From the NCBI GenBank assembly GCA_038230275.1, contig JBBRNO010000038.1, positions 1 through 47,743 of the forward strand: a stretch of DNA of 47,743 nt. The letters are read 5' to 3'. Of this stretch, positions 17,422 through 25,374 are shown in pieces. Source of the DNA: JANXXV01 sp038230275. Lineage in GTDB: Bacteria; Acidobacteriota; Terriglobia; Bryobacterales; Bryobacteraceae. Position 1 is the first letter of the stretch; each line of letters opens with the position of its first letter. The translations under genes and the position numbers were made by a program. The notes beneath the pieces are model-generated. The model searched no databases. It had not been told where the DNA came from and saw only the letters and a program-made list of their open reading frames with translations.

Positions 17422-19287
17422 TCAGATCGTGAACTTAGAGATGAGCGTCTGCAACTGGGCGGCCATCTGGCTTAACTCCTGCGACGCCTTCTGCGTGTCA
17501 TTGGCGCCCTGTGTTGTGTCCTTGGCCGCTATCGCCACGCCGCCAATATTCTTAGCAATATCGCCGACGCCCTTGGCTGCTTCCGTGACGCTGCGGCCAA
17601 TTTCGTTGGTGGTCACTGTCTGTTCTTCCACTGCCGAGGCGATGCTATTTGAGATGTCGTTGATCTGGTTAATGATCGTTCCGATCTCTTCGATCGCCTT
17701 GACGGCTCCCTTAGTGTCGCCTTGGATCGCTTCGATCTTGCGGCTGATATCCTCGGTGGCTTTGGCAGTCTGCTTGGCGAGTTCCTTCACTTCGTTGGCG
17801 ACCACCGCGAAGCCTTTGCCTGCTTCGCCGGCGCGTGCCGCCTCAATGGTCGCGTTGAGGGCCAGCAGGTTGGTCTGCTGCGCGATCGAGGTAATCACCT
17901 TGATCACGTTACCGATCTCCAGGCTGGACTCACCGAGCTTCGTAACGGTTAAATTGGTCGAATGCGCAACGCTGACGGCATTCTTGGCAACCCGCGCCGA
18001 CTCGTTGGCGTTCTTGGAGATTTCGCGGATCGAAGCCTGCATTTGTTCAGAGGCCGAAGCGACCGAAGCAACGTTCTTCGAGACCTGCTCGCTGGCTGCC
18101 GAAACTACATTGGCTTGCGTGGCCGTTTCCTCGGCGTTACCGGCCATCTGCTGGCTCACAGCCGTCAGTTCCTCGGAGGAGGTGGCCAAGGCAGCCGCAC
18201 TCTGGGCGGTGTTCGAGATGAGGTTTGTAAGATTGCTCCGCATGGCCTCAATCGTGTCGTTGATAAATACCTTTTTGCCTGGGAATTTCTCCAGCGTGGC
18301 TTTAAAGTTACCCTTGCCGAACTCGGCCACGCATGCCATCGCCTTCTTCTTGACGCTGATATGCCCGGACACCATGCCGTTGACCCCTTGGGCCATCGTC
18401 TTGAAAGCCCCTTCGAACTTCTCCTCCGGGATCATGACGTCGATGTCGCCCTTGTCGTGTTCGACCGACATGTGCTTCATTGATTCGACAAAGCCATTGA
18501 GCTGCGTGTTGAGGACCAGTTTGATCTTCCCGATCTGCTCGGATTTGTCCCCGGTTTTCACAATATCCTCCAAAAGGATACCGGTCGCTTGCAACATGTT
18601 TTGAAGCGTATTCAAGATAAAGGCGTCGCCAATGGCCTGCAGGTCGAGATTGAATACCTTCATCAGCGCGGCCTCAATGCGAGTCACTTTGTCCTCGTCT
18701 TGAATGTCGCGGCGCAGATACAGGGCGAACAGCCGATAGTACTCAGGATAGCCGCCGACATACCACTTGAAGGGCAGGTTGATGCGGTCGTGAACGGTGC
18801 CCACGTGCAGACGTTTCTCAAAGTAGCGGACCCCCCAATCCAAAGTAGCGCCGGCGAAGACCTCGGTCATGTAGCCGGTTTGCGCGCTTTCCAGGTGTGA
18901 GCGCAGGGACGACAGGGGCATATTCTTCTCCCGCGCGAAGTTTTCGAAGAATTCTCGCGTGGGGCCGAAATCGAACTGCCAGTCGTAAAACTCTTTGGCG
19001 ATGTCCGGTGCCACCGACTGGGCCCACGGGGCCATTTCCGCAAGTAGTTCGCGCTCGTCCGCGCCTAGGCGGATGAACTGCCGGCGCAAGGCCACGCTGT
19101 GTTCATCCATTCCGAAACGGCTGGCGAGGCTTTCGCCGCCGGTTGTGCCCCAGTTCACCGTGACCGGGGTGACATGGACATTGCCGCTCTTGGCAGGTGG
19201 CCGTTCTGCCAAGGCGGCCCCTCCTCCTGTGGAAAGGCGGCGGGAACCCGATGCGCCAGTCAACTTATTGTTCGTCTTGTTCGTCAT
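17422..19287 (-). CDS. globin-coupled methyl-accepting chemotaxis protein (HemAT-like aerotaxis receptor)
   Basis: 621 residues from ATG 19287, with AAGGAG upstream and ATGA overlap with the CxxCH gene. Residues about 50-235 are a sensor globin: SVALRRQFIRLGADERELLA, then VRYFEKRLHVGTVHDRINLP (H166 the likely proximal haem ligand) and KWYVGGYPEYYRLF, the usual protoglobin hallmark. A helical HAMP-like stretch follows (to ~370), then the MCP signalling hairpin with tip QQTNLLALNATIEAARAGEA. No transmembrane helix, so this is a soluble oxygen/redox receptor like Bacillus HemAT. It ends LISKFTI without a CheR tether. Confidence 0.9.
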   Translation of the reverse strand: MTNKTNNKLTGASGSRRLSTGGGAALAERPPAKSGNVHVTPVTVNWGTTGGESLASRFGMDEHSVALRRQFIRLGADERELLAEMAPWAQSVAPDIAKEFYDWQFDFGPTREFFENFAREKNMPLSSLRSHLESAQTGYMTEVFAGATLDWGVRYFEKRLHVGTVHDRINLPFKWYVGGYPEYYRLFALYLRRDIQDEDKVTRIEAALMKVFNLDLQAIGDAFILNTLQNMLQATGILLEDIVKTGDKSEQIGKIKLVLNTQLNGFVESMKHMSVEHDKGDIDVMIPEEKFEGAFKTMAQGVNGMVSGHISVKKKAMACVAEFGKGNFKATLEKFPGKKVFINDTIEAMRSNLTNLISNTAQSAAALATSSEELTAVSQQMAGNAEETATQANVVSAASEQVSKNVASVASASEQMQASIREISKNANESARVAKNAVSVAHSTNLTVTKLGESSLEIGNVIKVITSIAQQTNLLALNATIEAARAGEAGKGFAVVANEVKELAKQTAKATEDISRKIEAIQGDTKGAVKAIEEIGTIINQINDISNSIASAVEEQTVTTNEIGRSVTEAAKGVGDIAKNIGGVAIAAKDTTQGANDTQKASQELSQMAAQLQTLISKFTI

Positions 19288-19532
19288 ATCCCCAAACTCC
19301 TTTTCTCTGCCAAATGGAACACGCCGCTCTGAGCCTGGTGACGTATTGCGCAGAACGGTCCCACACGATTGCCGATCCTGGCTTCTGCCAATAGAAACGT
19401 GACGCTGTGCGTCTGGTGACAAGCGCCGCAGACTAGCCCTTCCTGGGCGGCTGGCCTCAACGGAGCCCACTCCAGCGCGAATCCAGTAACAATGGCCGCG
19501 CAAAATAGAACTGCTGGTAAAACTACTCGCAC
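19284..19532 (-). CDS. small exported doubled-CXXCH protein coupled to the globin MCP
   Basis: 82 residues from GTG 19532, with AGGAG nine bases upstream. An N-terminal signal peptide (VVLPAVLFCAAIVTGFALEW) is followed by VCGACHQTHSVTFLLAEARIG and, 26 residues later, a second copy FCAIRHQAQSGVFHLAEKRSLG. The layout matches the doubled CXXCH motif of c-type cytochromes. C35-x-x-C38-H39 is intact, but the second site has Arg64 in place of Cys (CGT, one transition from TGT). Its TGA overlaps the receptor ATG. A periplasmic haem protein working with an oxygen receptor is inference; a decayed cytochrome fragment is the alternative. Confidence 0.6.
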   Translation of the reverse strand: MRVVLPAVLFCAAIVTGFALEWAPLRPAAQEGLVCGACHQTHSVTFLLAEARIGNRVGPFCAIRHQAQSGVFHLAEKRSLGI

Positions 19533-19612
19533 CGTTTTGATCTCCTAACTCCTGTGCTGATTTGAAATGTCATGCGCAACCTATCCTCGGCGAAAGACTC
19601 TCAACCTGCCGG

Positions 19613-20083
19613 CTAACCTGTCACAAGATCCACTGTCCGCTCCGTATCGAGCACCAACATCAGCCGGTCTTGCAGCTTGTAGACTCCGCGGATGAGATCG
19701 CGAGCAGCGGGGACGAGATTCTCCGGAGGCCTTTCGTAGGTGGCGGAATCCACGTCGACCACGTCTCCAATCTCGTCAACCAACAAGCTGACAGCACCGT
19801 CCTCGGTACGAACCACCATGTTCATGGGCGTCTGATCCTTATCGCGTGGCGGCAAGCCGAGCCGCCGGCGCATATCGATGGCGGCCACGATCTGGCCGCG
19901 CAAATTGATCAGCCCTTCGACGACCTCCGGCGCCAGGGGCACACGGGTCATCTGCTGGAAACGCAGTACCTCCTGGACATGGAGAACATCCACGCCAAAA
20001 AATAAGTCCGCCACGAAGAATGTGGAAAACTGTCCGCTGGTCTGTGTTACGGTCAGCTTCGTTGCCGCCATATTGTTCGCCAT
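19613..20083 (-). CDS. cheW: chemotaxis coupling protein CheW
   Basis: 156 residues. Single CheW domain: FFVADLFFGVDVLHVQEVLR, VPLAPEVVEGLINLRGQIVAAIDM, SLLVDEIGDVVDV and a closing LMLVLDTERTVDL. It bridges the MCP tip and CheA. It starts 3 bp after cheA stops; the 80 bp after it carry the ribosome-binding site of the CxxCH gene. Confidence 0.93.
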   Translation of the reverse strand: MANNMAATKLTVTQTSGQFSTFFVADLFFGVDVLHVQEVLRFQQMTRVPLAPEVVEGLINLRGQIVAAIDMRRRLGLPPRDKDQTPMNMVVRTEDGAVSLLVDEIGDVVDVDSATYERPPENLVPAARDLIRGVYKLQDRLMLVLDTERTVDLVTG

Positions 20084-20086
20084 CTT

Positions 20087-22711
20087 TTACCTTTCCTCTC
20101 CCATACTAGCCACCGGTGCTTCCGCCGAAGCCAGCGCTGAGGCCAGCCGCGCCACCGATTCAAGCATCGCCTCGCGGTCGAACTTCATCTGGCAATTCTG
20201 GAACTCCACCTTCCGGGACTGGATCTGCTCGGTAGAGTCAGCCAGCGCCAGAATCGGGATGGCCTCCCACTCCATGCGGCGGCGCATCGTTGTAAGAAGA
20301 GCGGAGCTTCCGCTGGGCGGTAGATCAAGCGCGGCCACGACGATGTCGACCTGTTCATGCTCCAACGCCCGTATCGCATCATCCAGATTCGCGGCCTCAA
20401 CCACCCGGTAGCCCGCCATGTCCAGGCCGCTCCTGATCAGGCCCCGCGAGAATGCCGAAGCTTCGGCGAGGAGGACTCTCTTGCCGTTCGACGAATCGCC
20501 CGTGCCCTGGAACCAATCGTTCGAGGCCACGCGGAGAACGTGGCTGAGATCGACGAAATCCGCGATCTTCTTGGCCACCACCGCGGAGCCGAGCAATCCC
20601 TTGCGGCTCGTCTTCTGACGCACGGTGACCGCCTCTTCGGCAACGTCAAGGATCTGGTCGACCACCAGGCCCACACTTCGGTCGCCGTCATTGAATACGA
20701 TTACCTGCAATGGATCGGCATTCTTCCCGCATTCCTGCGAGCCGGACTCGAGCACCGCCGATAGGGGAATCAGAGGGAGAATGCGGTCGCGGTATTGCAC
20801 CACTTGGCATCCACCCGCGCGCTCGATGGATGAAAGCGGAAACTCCTCAAGCCTGGCGACGAGCGAAAGCGGAACTGCCAGCCGTTCGAATGACCCGGCG
20901 CGGAACAGGAGCAGACGCTGCTGCTCGACCGCCTTTTGTGTTTTGGCTTCCGTTGCGGCATGCGTTTGCTCACGGGCTTCGGTCAGGACCCCGGAGCACT
21001 GGCCGATGCCGAGCACGTCGAGGATGAGTGCAACTCGGCCATCGCCCATGATCGTGGCGCCGGCGTAAACGGAGAGTCCCTTCAATTGCTTGCCCAAGGG
21101 CTTTACCACTATTTCCTGCGTGTCATTGATTCCGTCCACAACCAAACCGAACTGGCGGTCCTCGGCTTGCAGCACGACGATGTTGACTACACTGGCAACA
21201 TGGATAGGCCCAGCATCAATACCCAGGACGTGGTTCAGGTAAGCGATGGGCAGCAGGCTGCCGCGCCTTCGGTAGACAGGTGTTCCGTGAATGCACTCGA
21301 TCTGCGCGCCGGTGGTTTGGCCATCCAACCGTATGAGTTCTACCAAGCCGACTTGAGGAATCACAAAAAGTTCCCCAGCGTCTGCCCCGGCGCGCGGTGC
21401 GGAACGTCTATTGCCGCTCATGACCACCAAGCCTGGGATGATAGCCAAGGTGAGAGGGATTTTTAGCCTGACCGTGGAGCCTTCGCCTGGCCGGTTGAAA
21501 ATGTCGACAACTCCGCCGATCTTCTCAATGTTTGACTTCACTACATCCATGCCAACCCCACGTCCCGAAACGTTGGTGATTGTTTGCGCCGTTGAGAACC
21601 CGGGCTGGAAAATTAACGAAAGCGCCTCCCGTTCGCTCAGGTTTTGAGCCTGCTCGGGTCGCAGAATACCCTTCTCAATGGCTTTCTGTTTGACCCTCGC
21701 CACATCGATGCCTGCTCCGTCATCCCCAATTTCGATATTCACCTGCCCACCTTCGTGATAGGCGCGAATGATTAGTCGTCCCTGCGGAGACTTGCCTCCG
21801 CGCACACGCACCTCAGGTGGCTCGATGCCGTGGTCGCACGAGTTTCGTACCAGGTGTACCAGCGGATCCTTGATGGCCTCGATGATGTTCCGGTCAAGCT
21901 CCGTCTCAGAGCCGACCATTTCCAGCTTGATCTGTTTCCCAAGCGCGACAGACATGTCGCGAACAACGCGAGGCAGCTTGCTCCACACCATGCCGATGGG
22001 TTGCATGCGTGTCTTCATAACGCCTTCCTGCAACTCGGAGGTGATCAGGTTCAGTCTCTGTGAGGTGGCGTTGAGAGCGGGATCTTCGCGCTCGGAGTTG
22101 AACTGCAGGATCTGATTACGCGTCAGTACCAGTTCCCCAACTAGATCCATCAGCTTGTCGAGTAGTCCCACGCCGACCCTAATATTGGCGTCCGCCACGG
22201 CAGAGGATTTCGTGGCCTCCTCATCCGGCTTCACTACCTCGACATGTTCCGTATATCTGTAATCGCCGGGATGTTCCAAAACTGGTGCGGTCAGCTTGTC
22301 CGGGGCGGCGTGACTCTCAATGCTCTCCGTCGCTTGCGCCGCGGCGATCAGGCGTGCGGTCAATTCCTCAAAGCGGTCCGGGCCTTCCTCGCCGTTGGCT
22401 TCGATTGAGGTCAGCACTTTTCTAGTGGCGTCGACTGTATCGAGGATGAGTGTCACGATGGCTGGATTGAGATCTCGTTGCCCTTCGCGCAATTGGCTAA
22501 GCAGACTCTCTGCTTGATGCGAAATCCTTTCGAGTGTAGAAAATGCCAGGAAGCCGCATGTGCCCTTGATGGTATGCATCGTGCGAAAGATGCTGGCCAG
22601 AAGTGCCGCGTCCTTCGGCCGCTTTTCGAGTTCTACCACCTCCTGATCGAGGCGAGAGAGGTTCTCATGACTCTCGACAATGAATTCATGTATCACATCT
22701 TCATCTTGCAT
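20087..22711 (-). CDS. cheA: chemotaxis histidine kinase CheA with two CheW-like domains and a degenerate receiver
   Basis: 874 residues, longer than classical CheA (~650). HPt domain 1-105 with H46 in TMHTIKGTCGFL. There is no clear P2 domain. The dimerisation helices start near 178 (GVGLLDKLMDLVGELVLTRN). The ATPase domain has LVHLVRNSCDHGIE, IGDDGAGID and GRGVGMDVV. The first CheW-like domain is at ~420-575 and a second at ~600-735 (LLFRAGSFERLAVPLSLVAR, VGLVVDQILDVAEEA). The tail (~750-865) is receiver-like but lacks the acidic pair (LLAEAS) and has Ala at the phospho-acceptor position (VDIVVAALDLP), so it should not accept phosphate. First gene of the operon. Confidence 0.92.
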   Translation of the reverse strand: MQDEDVIHEFIVESHENLSRLDQEVVELEKRPKDAALLASIFRTMHTIKGTCGFLAFSTLERISHQAESLLSQLREGQRDLNPAIVTLILDTVDATRKVLTSIEANGEEGPDRFEELTARLIAAAQATESIESHAAPDKLTAPVLEHPGDYRYTEHVEVVKPDEEATKSSAVADANIRVGVGLLDKLMDLVGELVLTRNQILQFNSEREDPALNATSQRLNLITSELQEGVMKTRMQPIGMVWSKLPRVVRDMSVALGKQIKLEMVGSETELDRNIIEAIKDPLVHLVRNSCDHGIEPPEVRVRGGKSPQGRLIIRAYHEGGQVNIEIGDDGAGIDVARVKQKAIEKGILRPEQAQNLSEREALSLIFQPGFSTAQTITNVSGRGVGMDVVKSNIEKIGGVVDIFNRPGEGSTVRLKIPLTLAIIPGLVVMSGNRRSAPRAGADAGELFVIPQVGLVELIRLDGQTTGAQIECIHGTPVYRRRGSLLPIAYLNHVLGIDAGPIHVASVVNIVVLQAEDRQFGLVVDGINDTQEIVVKPLGKQLKGLSVYAGATIMGDGRVALILDVLGIGQCSGVLTEAREQTHAATEAKTQKAVEQQRLLLFRAGSFERLAVPLSLVARLEEFPLSSIERAGGCQVVQYRDRILPLIPLSAVLESGSQECGKNADPLQVIVFNDGDRSVGLVVDQILDVAEEAVTVRQKTSRKGLLGSAVVAKKIADFVDLSHVLRVASNDWFQGTGDSSNGKRVLLAEASAFSRGLIRSGLDMAGYRVVEAANLDDAIRALEHEQVDIVVAALDLPPSGSSALLTTMRRRMEWEAIPILALADSTEQIQSRKVEFQNCQMKFDREAMLESVARLASALASAEAPVASMGEER

Positions 22712-22839
22712 CTACATGTTCTCCAGGGAGGCTCAAACGATTGGGCCCTATGACGTTGTAGTGAGTTGCCGCTGTACCTTTTCTCAAAGTTTTTGGGCAA
22801 TTTCTGCGGCAGTGCTGCGCATTACCGCACTCATGGGTC

Positions 22840-22866
22840 TTATCGAGACAACATGGAAATACTCTA
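22840..22866 (-). promoter_or_regulatory. sigma-28-like promoter of the che operon
   Basis: On the minus strand: TAGA (22866-22863), 15-bp spacer, CTCGATAA (22847-22840), against TAAA-N15-GCCGATAA (9 of 12 positions). It lies inside the cassette, 25 bp from the IS junction, about 130 bp before the cheA start. It would make the cassette respond to FliA as soon as it lands in a motile host. The rest of 22712-22890 shows nothing else notable. Confidence 0.4.
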
Positions 22867-22890
22867 TACATCTCTCTCTTGAGTGGGGCA

Positions 22891-23472
22891 CCGGTAGCCT
22901 TCCACCGGGTATAGCTCCTGGAAATCCAGGATTGCTTTCTTCTCCCATCCGGTCAGCCAGAAATCGCGGGGAACCCAGCCGCTGTGCCGGTTGGTCTGTC
23001 CATAGCGTTGGCGCCAGCCGTAATATTTGCCGCCGCTTAGATTCAACCACTGCAACAAGAGCTCAATGGACAAGCCGGTCTTGTCCAACCAGGTCCGAAT
23101 GAAGACTACGATTGCGTCACGGACGTCCGGCTCGACCCAGCCACCGTTCAGAGTTCCCCAAACTCTTTTTTTTAGCGCAACATGTTCCGCCATCAACTCG
23201 GCCAGGACTTCGTCCTTCTGCCGTATCTTGTTTTCCAGCTTTTCGATGCGCTGCTGTTCCTGGCTGCGTTCCGTCCGCTTCCCTTCCAGCGCCAGCGCGG
23301 AATTGACAATCAACTGTTCCTGCCAGCGGTGGAACAAACTCGGCGCCAACCGCGCCTCCTTGCAGATTTTCGAGATGGTGGCGATTTTCTCGATCAAATG
23401 CCGCCGCGGAAGCTTTATCTTTTCTTCCGCGCTCCAGTTTCGTCGTTCTCTCTTCTCTGTGTCCCGCTCCAA
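22891..23472 (-). pseudogene. IS3-family transposase, N-terminal part
   Basis: 194 codons from ATG 23472: a helix-turn-helix (WSAEEKIKLPRRHLIEKIA, APSLFHRWQEQL), a leucine-zipper-like coiled coil (QQRIEKLENKIRQKDEVLAE), then GGKYYGWRQRYGQTNRH and DFQELYPVEGYR. After GYR the sequence becomes CPTQERDV and a stop, which is cassette DNA. The missing C-terminal catalytic part is at 13713-14439. Confidence 0.85.
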
Positions 23473-23539
23473 ATATTCCTGTTCGACCGGACTTCGATTC
23501 CCTTGAAGGCTTTTCTCAGCTTTCAGATAAACCGGAACA
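22891..23539 (-). mobile_element. IS3-type element, N-terminal half with right terminal inverted repeat
   Basis: It includes the right inverted repeat (23521-23537) and the first 194 codons of the transposase. The outer IS end coincides with the first base of the right island-flanking repeat (23541). The inner end is the cassette junction at 22890/22891. Confidence 0.8.
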
Positions 23540-23540
23540 A

Positions 23541-23722
23541 CTCAGCCCGGCGCTGCCGCTCGCGGTGGTAGGCGTTTCCGTGGCGACGGGGCGAAAACTG
23601 TACCTCTTTGCGGAGGAGTGGCTTGCTTCCATTTCAAATTTTCGGCGCCAGGGACGTACTACACGGAAATCCCGAACTTGAGCGTTCACTAACGCGGATC
23701 GTTTCCGCTACTGAGGTGCTCC
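23541..23722 (+). repeat. island-flanking direct repeat, right copy
   Basis: 182 bp matching 13253-13472, with a ~6-bp and a ~32-36-bp deletion and scattered substitutions. Long identical runs include GCGGTGGTAGGCGTTT, GGCTTGCTTCCATTTCA, GGCGCCAGGGACGTACT and CGGATCGTTTCCGCTACTGA. The right end lies inside intact flgM, so this copy is native to the flgM side, while its membrane-gene part is a decayed fragment. Confidence 0.85.
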
Positions 23723-23967
23723 AGCAACATCGCCGCACTCAGAGTACTCGCTGGAATATGGTACTCGGAGTTCGCCACTGCAGTCGTTAGCCGCTCCACT
23801 CTGGCCCTGTAGATCTGTAACAATCGCGCTAGCATGGCGCCGCGCGTGAGCATCTGCCGCTGAACGTCGAGGGAATGAGGTGGCAATTCTTCGCAATAGG
23901 AAGTCTGTCGCCGGGAGTATCTTAATCGCATGTTGTCTGTAATACTCTTATCGGTTGCAAACGTCAC
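23689..23967 (-). CDS. flgM: FlgM-like anti-sigma-28 factor
   Basis: 92 residues from GTG 23967, or 80 from ATG 23931. The C-terminal part (LQIYRARVERLTTAVANSEYH, IPASTLSAAMLLEHLSSGND) fits the sigma-28 binding helices of FlgM, where an R-x-A-I-x-x-G-x-Y core precedes a final LL helix. It is the last gene of the flgFGAHIJM operon, 6 bp after flgJ. FlgM holds FliA inactive until the hook is complete and FlgM is exported. The family has weak sequence conservation, so the call rests on context as much as on motif. Confidence 0.6.
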   Translation of the reverse strand: MTFATDKSITDNMRLRYSRRQTSYCEELPPHSLDVQRQMLTRGAMLARLLQIYRARVERLTTAVANSEYHIPASTLSAAMLLEHLSSGNDPR

Positions 23968-23973
23968 CTCTGC

Positions 23974-24276
23974 TTATTGCGACGTGTCTGTTTTCACCGA
24001 AATACCCTGTACTACTAGTTTTGCCAGACCTAGTCCGCCCCCCGCCGCCAACAGCTGCGAGAGTTGCTGCTCCGCCATGTCCATCATGGAATCGCCAGCC
24101 TTGTCCGAACTTTCCCCGCCCCATCCGCCGGCGCTGGATTCACGCGCCGACTTCATCATCTGCCCAATCAACAACGCTTCGAACTGCTGCGCCGTGTCTT
24201 TCACTTTAGCCGGGTCAGCCTGTTTGGCCTTGACGGACTCCCCCGCCCCCGGCGGGAATTTCGAATCGATTGTCAT
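23974..24276 (-). CDS. flgJ: FlgJ-like rod-binding protein (no muramidase domain)
   Basis: 100 residues, only the N-terminal rod-binding domain: VKDTAQQFEALLIGQMMKSARES and MMDMAEQQLSQLLAAGGGLGLAKLV. The peptidoglycan hydrolase part found in enteric FlgJ is absent, as in many non-enteric bacteria. Rod assembly would need a separate muramidase. The ATG overlaps the TAA of flgI (TAATG). Confidence 0.85.
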   Translation of the reverse strand: MTIDSKFPPGAGESVKAKQADPAKVKDTAQQFEALLIGQMMKSARESSAGGWGGESSDKAGDSMMDMAEQQLSQLLAAGGGLGLAKLVVQGISVKTDTSQ

Positions 24277-25370
24277 TAGATGATCTCCAGCTCTGCTTCC
24301 AGCGCCCCGGCTGCTTTCAGACTTTGCAGAATTGCGATGATATCGCGCGGCGTCGATCCAATGGCCATCAACGCTCGCACCAACTCATCCACACTCGCCC
24401 CATTCTTGAGCGAGATGTTCCTGGCCCTTTCTTCCTTCACCGCCACCGTCGATTTCGGCACTACCTGTGTTTCGCCGGCCGCCAGCGCCGACGGCTGCGA
24501 CACCAGGAAGTTGGTCTCAATCTCCACCGTCAGGCTGCCATGGAGGATCGCCACCGGTGCGATCTTCACTTCCTTACCCATGGCAATCGTGCCCGTCCGC
24601 TCATTGATTACAATCTTCGCCAACCGGTCGGTCTCCACTGTCAACGATTCCATTTCCGAGACGAACTCAACCGGCCTGGAAGCATAGCTCGCCGGAGCCT
24701 GCACCGCAACTGATCCTGAGCTCTCCGCCTTCGCGACTATGCTGCCGTCCGCACCAAATTTCTTGTTGATGACCGCGGCAATCCGCGCCGCCGTAGTGAA
24801 GTCGGCCTGCCGCAGTTGCAGCCTGATCTTGGAACTCGGCGCCGGAGACGGCGAGCCCCGCTCAATGATCGCTCCGCCCGGAACCCGCCCCGCCGTCGGA
24901 TGGTTCAGTGTCTGATTCGCCCCACCGCCGCCGGCGGAAAATCCGCCCGTCACCACCGATCCCTGCGCCGCCGCGTATACCTGGCCGTCCGCTCCTTTCA
25001 GGGGCGCCAACAAAAGCAGGCCGCCCTGCAGGTTCTTGGCATCGCCGATGGCGGCTGCCGTCACGTCCAGCCGGGCGCCCGGTTGGGCGAACGGTGGCAG
25101 AGTGGCCGTCAACATTACCGCCGCTGTATTGGCCACCTGAATCGCAGTAGGCGAAACCGAAACACCCATGCGCTGCAGAAGATTCGTCAGACTCTGTGCC
25201 GAAAAAACGGACTGCCGCCGGTCCCCTGTCCCAGCCAGACCCACCACCAGCCCATAACCGATCAACTGGTTGTCGCGCACGCCTTCAATTGAGGCGAGTT
25301 CCTTCACCCGTGTCGCTCCAGCGGCGGCAAGGCCGAACAAAAGCAATAGTCCAACCGCTCTTTTCATCAC
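24276..25370 (-). CDS. flgI: flagellar P-ring protein FlgI
   Basis: 364 residues. Signal peptide (AVGLLLLFGLAAAGATRVKE), then the hallmark ELASIEGVRDNQLIGYGLVV and GLAGTGDR, FSAQSLTNLLQRMGVSV, and the conserved VVINERTGTIAMGKEVKIAP block. FlgI polymerises in the peptidoglycan layer as the P ring around the rod. Its presence with FlgH indicates a diderm envelope. Confidence 0.95.
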   Translation of the reverse strand: MMKRAVGLLLLFGLAAAGATRVKELASIEGVRDNQLIGYGLVVGLAGTGDRRQSVFSAQSLTNLLQRMGVSVSPTAIQVANTAAVMLTATLPPFAQPGARLDVTAAAIGDAKNLQGGLLLLAPLKGADGQVYAAAQGSVVTGGFSAGGGGANQTLNHPTAGRVPGGAIIERGSPSPAPSSKIRLQLRQADFTTAARIAAVINKKFGADGSIVAKAESSGSVAVQAPASYASRPVEFVSEMESLTVETDRLAKIVINERTGTIAMGKEVKIAPVAILHGSLTVEIETNFLVSQPSALAAGETQVVPKSTVAVKEERARNISLKNGASVDELVRALMAIGSTPRDIIAILQSLKAAGALEAELEII

Positions 25371-25374
25371 ACTC

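Larger units (their letters stand above)
14440..22890 (-). mobile_element. chemotaxis (aerotaxis) cassette inserted inside the IS transposase gene
   Basis: An 8.45-kb block holding cheA, cheW, a CxxCH protein, a globin-coupled MCP, cheY, cheB, cheR and cheX, all on the minus strand. On both sides it abuts halves of the same transposase gene at matching codons. The trinucleotide gca occurs at both junctions (14440-14442 and 22888-22890), as a 3-bp target duplication would. No inverted repeats are visible at the cassette ends and it encodes no recombinase, so how it entered is not evident. Confidence 0.7.

Noticed and set aside
17300..18604. 434-residue plus-strand ORF opposite the MCP and cheY genes
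   Set aside because: It is the antisense of a well-supported MCP; its Ser/Leu/Ala-rich sequence has no domain and it spans two opposite genes.
14443..22887. terminal inverted repeats of the che cassette itself
   Set aside because: The two inner ends (AAAGCTCTTCG... and ...CTTGAGTGGGG) were compared in both orientations and share no convincing repeat; only the gca at each junction is common.
22784..23050. 88-residue minus-strand ORF across the cassette-IS junction
   Set aside because: It is out of frame with the transposase, has low-complexity composition and spans the breakpoint; it is a shadow of the real fragment.
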